Source: Typhlomys cinereus (taxonomy: Eukaryota; Chordata; Mammalia; Rodentia; Platacanthomyidae). From it: a stretch of DNA of 64,000 nucleotides. Both the position numbers and the translations under genes were made by a program. This document shows, one piece after another, positions 55,411 to 64,000 of this stretch (positions within the stretch are counted from its first letter, which is position 1; each line of letters opens with the position of its first letter). The stretch lies in assembly GCA_023101885.1 (NCBI GenBank), contig JALPQD010000412.1, positions 628,534 through 692,533 of the forward strand, written 5' to 3'. Under the pieces are notes generated by a model that saw only the letters and a list, made by a program, of their open reading frames with translations, was not told the origin of the DNA and did no database searches.

Positions 55411-56248
55411 CCTCCAGCAGCTTTTATAAGTATGTGTGAAAAAAACTCTTCTGCCTTCAGCGAGTACCACACGAGGGACTGGTAGACATGGTCTTTCAGC
55501 AGTTCTTTCTGCGAACTGGAGGATCAAAGCACACGGATCCCTTAAACACGTCACTCTACAAAACAGCGTGTCAGGATGTTCAGACTGGCCGCAGCCCTGT
55601 ATGTGGAGCATTTCTGTGGCATGCTGAGCTTCCGAGGGCCTTGCTGGCTGCGCATTTTCTTCTTCTTCAGTCCTGAGCGGGTTCAGACAAATGTAATTGT
55701 CTGCCAACCTACGGGGCCCACTTGGTTTTTCTGATAAATACCACAAAGAGCTGTTTTAAAGAGACAGCTTGTGACCGGTGTCCTTGAGGTGTCTAAAGTC
55801 CCCTCTGCACGGGACCAGCAAGCAGGTGACCTCCGTTGGCCTTCGTCCTTCCTCTCGCAAGAAGTATGAATGCCGTGCTAAGTGGAATCAAGGTATTGCC
55901 TCAGGCCACAGGATGATGGTGGCTGGGCGTTCTGAGATTTGAGGCCTCCGCCTCTCGGACCTCGATGACTACAGGAAGAATAGACTTTTAAACCAGGAAG
56001 CTGCCCCACCTGAAGGCAAGGTCAGTTCAGTTGGCTGTCAGTGACAGTCCAGAGGTAGAATTACCCATCCTGCCCTCTCATTCATCATCTGCATCCTACT
56101 CGAGTGGGTTGAAGGCCTGCTGGGCTGCAGGGACTGCGGTAGGTTTGGGATCTAAAACATCAGGAAGAACAGCCCTCACCCCTGGGAGCTGGGATGACAA
56201 CTTCCCTAGACCAAGCATCCTGGGAGAACACAGGATGTGAGTCCGGCA
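55411..56248. other. Intron sequence, no recognised features
   Basis: Nothing named. Confidence 0.4.
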
Positions 56249-56389
56249 GGTTCAGGATGCGCAAAGGTGCAGAATGCACAAAGGTTAGGATGCACAAAGG
56301 TTCAGGATGTGCAAAGGTTCAAGATGTGCAAAGGTGCAGGGTGCACAGAGGTGCAGGATGCACAAAGGTTCAGAGATTCAGGATACAAA
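56249..56389. repeat. 17-bp minisatellite, about seven copies
   Basis: Units follow the pattern GGTTCAGGATGCACAAA, with starts at 56249, 56266, 56283 (16 bp), 56299, 56316, 56333 and 56350, then a decayed partial copy. Sequence variation between units is modest. Confidence 0.92.
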
Positions 56390-58306
56390 GTCTCAGGCTG
56401 CCTTGGGGAGGGCAAGACAAGAACTGTCAGTATAACAGAGGTAAACGGAAGAAGGACATGGAGAGAGAAGTGGAGCACGTGGATGATTTGGAAAAGGATT
56501 ACAGGGCTGGGTCAAGGGTCCGTATGGAGGGCGAATGTCAGGGTCCCCCTGCATCTGGCCTAGAGCTTTTGTCAGCATCCATTGTCTTCAGGGAGTTTGG
56601 GGAGAGGCAGGGGCATCACCCAGGGTCTCCAGAGTCCTTTCTAACCGTCTCACCATTTTCTTCCAGTCCTAAGTAAGTGCCTGCCTTCACTGGCTAAGTC
56701 CTGGGTCAGCGGAGACGCGGCCTCCAGTGGAGGAGTGTTCTGTCAGATTTATCTTGCAGGCAGGCAGGAGGGCCTCTGAAGGGGCCATGGGGCGGTCTCC
56801 CAGAGAATGCTGGCGCTGTCTGCCATGGGGACACTGGGGAGAAGATGTGGTGATAATGGTCTCCACCAATGGCCACATCTGGAGCTGAGTCCTTGCCTTC
56901 AGTTAAACCCACAGTGGTCCAGCAGGCTGTCCTCGCCATGGTGGGCAGTGTATCCTGTCCACTTAAGAGTGGGTAGCCTCCCAGTGCACAGGGAGTCCAC
57001 TAGATCTAATAAGGGGTCCACATGAACTGTATCCTCTCTTCTTCGAAGTGAACAACCATTTACCACAGGCTGAGTGAGGCAAGTGTGAGACTGTGAGAGG
57101 AATTGCGGCCGGTTACCCGCCCCTGGCTCCCATGGCCCCACAAAGGACAACGATGTCAAGAGACCCCCATGACTGGTCTCATCCCAGGGAACAGTCATCG
57201 TGGCACCGGGCTGCCTAGAGAACGTGTCAGTCCTGTTTCCATTCCTGCAGATTCAAAGGAGAAGGAAACACAGTTGGTTTATTTGCTTGTAATATTTCCA
57301 ACCTCTTATCTGGAGAACTGTGGCCCAGACTACTGGAGAAGTGCTACGCTTTTCAGTCTGGTTGAGGAAGTAAACCATGAACACGAGTGTCTTTAGATGT
57401 GGGCAGAGGCAGAGAAGGACTTGTGGATGGCAAGAGCTTGTTTTGTCAGAAGGACAGTGTTTGCGGAGAGGCTGGGACGATGCTAATAAGAGATGGGGAA
57501 AGTGGCCGTGGTGGTCACCGAACACCGCACTACAGGGCTTAATTTCTGCTGAGTGGCAGGTAAGGTGCCCAGGACGAGGTCACGCAGAGGAATGACTGTC
57601 AGCCCCAGGCTGCCAGGATGTCAAGTTTCCTGGATTTGCGGGATATGGAGGAAAGAAATCCCAGGGGAAGGACCAAAGCAAGTAGGTCTGACCAGCAGGC
57701 CAGAGAACAGAGATCTTGGGGACTGAAAGTGGAGGGCTTCACCGCCATCCTGGGACACCGCACATACTGGGGGAAGGAAAATGGGCTGACACACAGGGAC
57801 CCAGGACTTGTTGGTGAGTCCCCGTGGATCCCAGATGTGGGTGCAGAAAGACCACAGCTGCCATGCACTGCTGCCCCCCAGAACAGAAAGCTTGAGCCAG
57901 TTGAGAGGTGCCTGACGGAGTCATGGGGCTCAATGATGCTTTGAGGCCACGTGACCTCCATCTTCCCAACACATTTCAGTCCGGGATGCTGAATCCGTGG
58001 TGCTCCTGGGTCAAGAAGTGAGGATGAGAGACTTCCTTCTTCCCCTGGCTTTGGTTTTGCAAACAAAGTCAGTTCATTCTGTGGCCTCGAGTCGCAGCCT
58101 CCGCTCCCCCGTGTCTCTGTCACGCTGTGTAGCAGTGAAGTGGGTGGGGAACTTCCAGAGCCCGAAGTGACAGACAGATCTGCAAAGAACTGAGTAAACT
58201 GCTGTCAGAGGAGGCAGGAGGAGACAGCTGAGGGACAGCGGCCGTGGTACCCCACCCCAGAGAAGCTAGGACGCCACATGAACCTGCCTTCAGGCTCCCG
58301 GGCGCT
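56390..58306. other. GC-richer intron sequence, no recognised gene
   Basis: Overlapping open frames up to 174 codons (minus, 58123-57599) have no recognised domain or splice context and are probably chance in a GC-richer, stop-poor stretch. Confidence 0.4.
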
Positions 58307-58381
58307 GCACGTCTGGACTTGGGGGTGCTCTGCACGTCTGGACTTGGGGGTGCTCTGCACGTCTGAACTTGAGGGTGCTCT
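58307..58381. repeat. 25-bp tandem repeat, three copies
   Basis: Units begin GCACGTCTGGACTTGGGGGT at 58307, 58332 and 58357. The third has two changes. Confidence 0.95.
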
Positions 58382-59189
58382 GCTACGACAGCACAGGGAA
58401 TCCAAGCCTTGGATCAATGACATCAAAGGGTCGTCAGGAAGGGTGGGAAAGGGGCGGAGATTAGAGCACCAAGTGACAGCGTCCTGAGCAGGGAAATCTG
58501 GGAGTTTCTGAGTCTGCTGGGGGTTCAGCAGAGGGCGTGGTGACAAGGGAGGTCAGGGGAAGGTATCTGGGGGGACACATCTTCAGAAACCAAAGCTGCA
58601 ACTGTGCCGTGGGAAGCAAGGAACAACAACAAAAAAAGTCAGGAGGTTTGGTGACAATGCAAAGAATGGAATGAAAGATGCAGGCGTGGCAGCCGAAGGA
58701 TGATGTCCCCATGGCAGCGGGAAAGGGCAGGGCAGGGTCAACCTGGCATGAGCATGTACCGGTCCCAATTGGACACACAAAGTTCAAGTCGCCTTCAACT
58801 AGAAACAAGATCTTGTCAGCAACTCAGAAGGTCACGGTGTGGCCCAGGACCCGGACCACCGGCATCATGTCTATGAGGCCCCCGCAAAGAAGGGGGCGAG
58901 AGACACCACGGCAGTGTCTGAAGAAAACCTAGCTTCTGAACGGGTGGACGAAGCTTTGTCTTCACAGAGCATCCGCAGTCACGATTTTATGGTGCTGAAT
59001 AGGATTGCAGGCAAGTCCAAAGTAGAGCTGATGACAGTTGGGGAGAAGGAACTGCTTCCAGAACCTTCCTGGGCTAGTGTGCTCTGAATGGGTGGGGACA
59101 TAAATCTTAACAACGTCTACAAAGCTCCAATCTTATCTGCACTGTGGTTTGAGTCTCTTCAGCAGTGGAATGAGCAGTTCTGTGAACAG
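58382..59189. other. Intron sequence, no recognised features
   Basis: Nothing named. Confidence 0.4.
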
Positions 59190-59505
59190 TAGCTTGAATG
59201 TCCTCTCCAAAATTGTGGTGTGCCCACTGTAATGGTATTAAGAGGGGGAGCTTGAAGAAATTATTAGCCACGAGGACTCGTTCCTTGTGGATGGGATTAT
59301 CATTCTCAGGAGAAGACTAACTGAAGCAATCAGGTTCCCGGTCCTTCTGCCCTCTGCCACATAAGGCACAGCAAGAAGGTCCTCGCCAGAACACAGGTCA
59401 GGGCCTTAGCCTTCTAATCCCCAGAACTGAGAAATAAATCTCTATTCTTTTTAAATTACGCAGCTTGCAGCATTCTGTGCTAATAGCAGAAACACATTAA
59501 CAGTC
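59190..59505 (+). mobile_element. ERVL-MaLR LTR (MST-like), sense
   Basis: CCTCTCCAAAATTGTGGTGT, ATGGTATTAAGAGGGGGAGC, GCACAGCAAGAAGGTCCTCG and GAGAAATAAATCTCTATTC occur in the order of MST-group LTRs, ending near CAGCATTCTGTGCTAATAGC. Confidence 0.8.
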
Positions 59506-59836
59506 TAGGGAATTAAAAGTAAAGCTCCAGTGGGACCTTAGCACATTTTTGTAAGATAAGAGCAAACATTTAAATATAAAAGAAATAATGCAAGATGCAA
59601 CTGGTGACACACTCGTCATAATGAAGTGGTAGAAAATTTATTTTGCAGCTAACGTTGAAAACTTACTCCCAAAGAATATTCTCCTGATAAAAATTTACTG
59701 CCGCTGATTCAATTCTCTTTAAAATAGCTATATTTGTTAACATGACCTTCAAACATCCTTGGGGTCATAATGGTATAATCAAAATATCCCTCGGTTGTGA
59801 ATCAGAGCTTAGTTCTCTATTAGTCACTTTCATTTT
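59506..59836. other. AT-rich intron sequence, no recognised features
   Basis: Nothing named. Confidence 0.4.
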
Positions 59837-60125
59837 GCTTTGTTTTCTGTGTGTGCGTGTGCGTGTGCGTGTGTATGTGTGTGTCTGTGTGAATCACAGG
59901 GCACTATGTGTGCCTGTGGAGGCCTAAGGGTGACTTCAAGAACCATCCTGGGTTGTTGTACATCCTTTTTGCTTTGTTCTGGGGCTTCCCAGTCACTGCC
60001 TTTCTGGGCCATAAGTACAGGTTGCCACCATTTCTGACCAGCATTTTTACAAGGATCCAGAATCCAAATTCAGATCCTTCTGTTTTCAAGGCAGAGGCTT
60101 AACCCCTGAACCACCTCTCCAGCCC
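59837..60125 (-). mobile_element. B2-superfamily SINE, older subfamily, antisense
   Basis: A GT microsatellite (59849-59890), body CTGTGGAGGCCTAAGGGTGA, and an antisense head ending CTCCAGCCCC. Confidence 0.88.
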
Positions 60126-60425
60126 CGTCTGTTAGTCACTTCTGCATTGCTATGACAAAATACCTGACAATTTAAATAAAAGATTTAGTTGGGTTCTTAG
60201 TTAGAGTGTTGCAGTCCCTTATGACAGAGAAGGTCAGTTCATGGTGGCGGGAGTGTGTTCATGTCATGACCCTCTAGGAAGCAGAGAATGGGGGCAGAAG
60301 GGGCAGGAATAACCTTCAAGAGCAAAAGACAGCTCTAGTGACCTGCTTCCTCCAGCTATGCCCAATCTCAAACTTCTTAGATTTTTCCAAAATAGTACCA
60401 CTAGTCAGAGACCAAGCATTTAAAC
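60126..60425 (-). mobile_element. MaLR LTR (MT-like), antisense
   Basis: CTGTTAGTCACTTCTGCATT followed by GCTATGACAAAATACCTGAC is the antisense of the rodent MaLR LTR 3' end. The remaining body is diverged. Confidence 0.6.
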
Positions 60426-61424
60426 ATGAATATTAGAATATTTGGAAATATTCTAATACAAAACATGTCCACTCTTGCTGAGTTGGTACATGTTAGGGTG
60501 GGAGCCCCGGGTGGTCTCGGGTTTCCAGTGATCAGACGGACGGAACTGCAGTGTTTGAGCACAGCTTTGCTCTACCGAAAGGGCTTAGTGGCCACCGAGA
60601 GAACGAGAGTGTGGTGTGAACATAGCTCTGAGTTCAGTAGAACAAGGACAGTCTAGATAGACAACACAGTAAAAGCCTCAGTCCCTGTCAAAGAAGTAGA
60701 TTTAAGTTCAGCAGTGTCAGGGAATCATGGGAGCATCTTCAGGAGTGAAATAATACAGTCGAACCGGCATGCAGGGGAGGTAGTCTATGCTCAGTGTTTA
60801 TTTACATCAAAATGCAGAACGGTGCTCACACCAGCGGGCCTTTGAGGAGCGCTTGGCCGAGGACACAGAAAAGAAGGTGGTTTATGGAAACTGTAACATG
60901 ACCAGGGCTTTCGAGGCCAATTTAAGTGGATCCTTAAAGCATTTTTTAAATAAACATTCTTGGATCTCCCCCATCGTGTAGTTGGCAAAGGGTGGTTGGG
61001 GAAAGATGACCAGCTGTATTTGGGGGCGTTTCCGGGCTCACTTGAACTCAGCATCTGTGCCCATAGCGTGCACCACAGAAATCACAGAGGGAGAATGCCT
61101 TAGAAAGGTTATCGCTGCCATATTTTGAGGTTATCTCTTCAGAGGCTGTAGGAAAGGGGGTTAGAGGAAGACAGGGTGGCTTCCTGGGCAGCGGAATGGT
61201 GGACTTTCTGGCAGTTGCCCGTGGACCTTGGCTGATAGCAATGGCCTTGTGCTCTCACGTGATCTCCCTGTGCTTGACCCCCTGCCAAGTGGCTTTGACC
61301 ATGGCTCCACAGGTCACCCAGGTGGCATGGCCGCCATGCCACTTGTTTCCGTCAGGGGCACAAGGTTGTCTGCACACCGGTGTTCTCGCCAAGGTCACTC
61401 ACCTTTCCGTCCCTTCCCTTGCAG
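60426..61424. other. Intron sequence leading to ACOXL exon D
   Basis: No repeat recognised. The last 25 bases form a strong polypyrimidine tract and acceptor (CCCTTCCCTTGCAG). Confidence 0.5.
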
Positions 61425-61495
61425 TTACGTTAGAGCAGTTCTCCCTGGCAGCCAGCAGCTGTCCCGACCCGCAGGACCAGACTTTGCTAATGAAG
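61425..61495 (+). CDS. ACOXL: ACOXL internal exon D (71 bp)
   Basis: Two bases complete the valine codon begun in exon C. Then 23 codons read TLEQFSLAASSCPDPQDQTL followed by LMK. The acceptor is strong, and the donor is AAG before GTAGGT. It ends in phase 0. The peptide matches the late C-terminal domain of acyl-CoA oxidase-like proteins, in which a helix (EQFSLA) is followed by a short loop (CPDPQDQ) before the final helices. The next exon, expected to carry those helices, is not within the remaining 2.5 kb. No peroxisomal targeting tail is visible because the protein end is outside the window. Confidence 0.9.
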
Positions 61496-62959
61496 GTAGG
61501 TCATCGGCTGAAGTTCTCCTTTCTTTAAAGTCTTGCAGCATTTCGATTGCCCGGAGGAGAGTTCCCTTTTTACAAGCGGGAGTAAATTTATCATCTCTGA
61601 ATTTTGTGCTCCGTGGGGATGCGCGTGTCATTGGCGGGCGGGCGGGCGGCTGTTAATGAGAACAGCTACAGTGGCGGAGTGCAGAAGTGACAGGAAAGTG
61701 GGTGTCGGCGGCTAGCGGGGAGCCTGCGTAATTCTCAGAGGGCCCGGCTGGTTTTATTTAAACTTATCTGACAGTCTCGATTCTTTCAGCAGATTTATGA
61801 GACTGGGCTGAATTCCATGTCTCCCACTACACTTTTTAATTAAGACAAAGGATCCCATTCGTCCCCAGGCTGCCGCGTCCCCCCTTTCGTCACCAGTGGG
61901 AATGCTACTCAAATTATACCCCGCTCGCATCCACCACTGAGACGGTCAGCTCCTGTTACAGGTCCCTTGTCCTCGAGTCGAAGACAAACTTCTTTTCTGC
62001 TCAGTAACAATCATTTTATTTCCAAATGATGCCCACAGAGACTGTGACACAGCCTGCATTTAGGTCGTGCATCCAGGGGAACCGAAAGATGGAAAACCTG
62101 GCAAGCGGGAGTTTAATGACAACCGTGTCTTTGAGGGCAGAAAGCGGCAGACCAAGCAGACCAGGGGGCACAGCACGGGGACGCGCCCACTGATCACTAA
62201 GCCCTCTATATGGTTTGCACTGGAATTGAGCAGCGTGACCTAGAGTAGAGAGACACACGATTTCCATAAGGCCCTTCCCAGGGCTTGCCATCAGGAAACC
62301 ATGCCTACCAGGAATCGCCTATCTTTACCTAGCCACAGTTTATAGCCAGGTGTCTTCTGACTTGAGAAATGGGTGGGAAAAAAATAGGATGTCGCTGAAA
62401 GGGATTTTTCAACTCATTTGCTTAAGATGTGATATTTTTAGTCTGGTCTCTTTTTTTCAAAGTTTTCAGTGATGTTGACTTCATGACGTCGGCTTGGTCT
62501 TCTTCTAGTCCCAATGCATCAGAGTCCTGAGTGACACGCTGCGCTGACCACCCCCAAGTGTAGCTTGCTTGTCTGCTCCCCCCCATCTCTCCATTGTGTT
62601 CCCTGAACGCCATCCGTCCTCCCCCCCCAGCATTTCCTTCCAGATACAAGCTGGATTTCTATGACCTTGAAGTGACACCCACCTCTTTACACTGTTGAAG
62701 GTGATGAGGAGGCAGAGCCTTCGCCCCAGCCTCCTGGTCTGTCCAGCATTTTCTTCTTCATGGGACCCATTTTTAGAAGGTGAATCTGGTGGGCTCTGCT
62801 GGATCCTTCTAAACAGCCCCATCTGTGGCTTATGTGGGCATCTCAGAGGCAAGGCGGGTCAGAGAGCAAAACCTACACACCCAGCTCACGAGCCCACACC
62901 CTCAAAGCCCACACTGTCTACTGTCCTGGAGGATACTTAACACTACATCCCTCTCTGAG
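61496..62959. other. Intron start after exon D, partly GC-rich
   Basis: A GGGC run (GGCGGGCGGGCGGGCGG) lies at 61634-61650, followed by repeat-free sequence to about 61960 that could be conserved noncoding DNA. No gene recognised. Confidence 0.4.
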
Positions 62960-63340
62960 TTTCTTTTTAGTTTTATTTATTCCTCTCCAGTTTCACACAT
63001 GAATAGAGTGAACTTAAGATATTTTCACACCTTAATCCCCAATCCTGTTCCTCCTTTTCCCATTCCATCCCTTCTTCTTCCCTGTCAGTCTTTCTCCTGT
63101 GTTCATGTCTTTGAACCTGTGTGGCCCTCTGAGTTTCAGTCTGGGTTCCCTTTGATACCATTTGTCTGAGTACTTGCTACAGCGTGAATCATAGATGAGT
63201 GGAAATATTGAAGAAAGCATCCCCTCCACTAGATGAACCCTCATCTCTCAGGGAGGTGTGGAGTTTCTCTGAGTTTCTCCTGCTCTGTAGCCATCAGTGG
63301 AAAACATGCTGCTAGAACCTGTTCCTCCTCCTGCCCCTCA
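62960..63340 (-). mobile_element. Rodent L1 3' UTR fragment, antisense
   Basis: TTTCACACATGAATAGAGTG, then ACCTTAATCCCCAATCCTGT and a CT-rich block, follow the antisense L1 3' UTR pattern also seen at 21215-21400. Confidence 0.5.
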
Positions 63341-64000
63341 TGACTGGCCACGCAAGCTCCTCTAGTCCACCTGGTTAGAAACTAACATTTGGACTTCAGA
63401 GAAGATCAAGACATATGAGGTGTTTCATGTCTTCCCGTTTCTGCAGTAACTGAAAACAGTCCTTGATGGTGTCTTTACTGTATCTTCAGATATTGGAGCA
63501 GGCATCATCAAAGAAGTTTCACTGAACAACAAAAAAGTATGTGCTCAGTTCATATCATACCAAAAGTACTTTAGGATTTTTTTTTCAGGAGATTGAGGTT
63601 TTTTTAATGTCACCTATGAGAGGCCACTATGTGGGTGTGACTGGTGAGTAGGCTTTTGTGGATGTGTTCAAGAGAACTCAGGCAGATCGTAGATAATTCT
63701 GAACATAATCGGCGGTTGTATGTTTGCTTTAGAGTACTTTGCAGTTTGTATGCAGTAAATCTAAAAATTTGAAAATTTACAGGAGGCACAAAGAAAATGC
63801 TAGGTATTTTTTGGGGTAGTGACTACATATCTGTGCCAAATGTAATATTTTTCAAAATTACATTTTTGTGCAAACTGTTGGATCCTATGTTGTCAGGGGT
63901 GATTGAGATCAGAGGACAGTTAGGTGGCTATAGCCTGAATAGGTAGTCTGCACGTGAAGCAAATACTAAGAGACAAGATGGGCAGGCGAAGTAGAACCAT
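63341..64000. other. Intron sequence, no recognised features
   Basis: AT-rich unique-looking DNA to the window end. Confidence 0.4.

Noticed and set aside
56194..56676. 160-codon open frame on the + strand
   Set aside because: Its repeated peptide pattern is just translation of the 17-bp minisatellite.
57599..58123. 174-codon open frame on the minus strand
   Set aside because: Unrecognised product, Ser/Pro-rich and irregular, overlapped by an equally plausible + strand frame; best explained by base composition.
61496..64000. A further ACOXL exon downstream of exon D
   Set aside because: No frame-compatible AG/GT-bounded stretch with acyl-CoA oxidase-like peptide was recognised in the remaining 2.5 kb.

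Overview
The window is 64 kb of intron-dominated mammalian DNA from a rodent. It carries four internal exons of one protein-coding gene on the + strand, at 11429-11538, 17649-17760, 46576-46663 and 61425-61495. The exons have matching phases, AG/GT borders on every side, and join into one uninterrupted 128-codon reading frame. I recognise the peptide as the C-terminal part of acyl-CoA oxidase-like protein (ACOXL). The introns between them are 6,110, 28,815 and 14,761 bp. The window starts in one ACOXL intron and ends in another. No promoter, first exon, last exon or poly(A) site of the gene is visible, and I found no second protein-coding gene.

The rodent assignment rests on B1/ID-type composite SINEs, rodent-type L1 3' UTRs, ORR1/MT-like MaLR LTRs and a large family of B2-superfamily SINEs (tRNA-like head, (CA)n tail). 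The youngest of these SINEs have a GC-rich body unlike mouse or rat B2. That, and the absence of ordinary mouse/rat B1 and B2 copies, suggests a non-murid rodent. A dipodoid (jerboa or jumping mouse group) is my best guess, as inference only.

Layout: 1-11.4 kb is intron with an inverted L1, a Tigger-type fossil and SINEs. 11.4-17.8 kb holds exons A and B with MIRs, an L1 fragment and two very young SINEs. 17.8-46.6 kb is a long repeat-rich intron. It contains a cluster of MaLR LTRs (19.6-22.2 kb), twin-primed L1s at 21.2 and 28.0-30.9 kb, an old L1 (33.3-35.4 kb), a 5S rRNA pseudogene (33.1 kb), a near-perfect full-length U1 snRNA retropseudogene (40.3 kb) and an antisense L1 broken by a SINE, an LTR and a duplicated segment (40.5-43.3 kb). 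46.6-61.4 kb holds an MER5A, nested LTR-in-SINE insertions, two minisatellites and repeat-poor stretches that may hold conserved noncoding DNA. 61.5-64 kb is the start of the next intron.

The most unusual signals are structural. There are three short local duplications that target-primed retrotransposition does not obviously explain: 153 bp inverted, 98% identical, 1.26 kb apart; 143 bp direct, 92%, 1.6 kb apart; 43 bp direct, 550 bp apart. For the first two the source copy can be told from the inserted copy. The window also has a burst of young SINEs with perfect target-site duplications, three L1 insertions with the inverted topology of twin priming, and a U1 copy with an intact RNA sequence but no promoter. 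I found no new enzymatic or defence system. Repeat boundaries are estimates from reading, not from alignment software.
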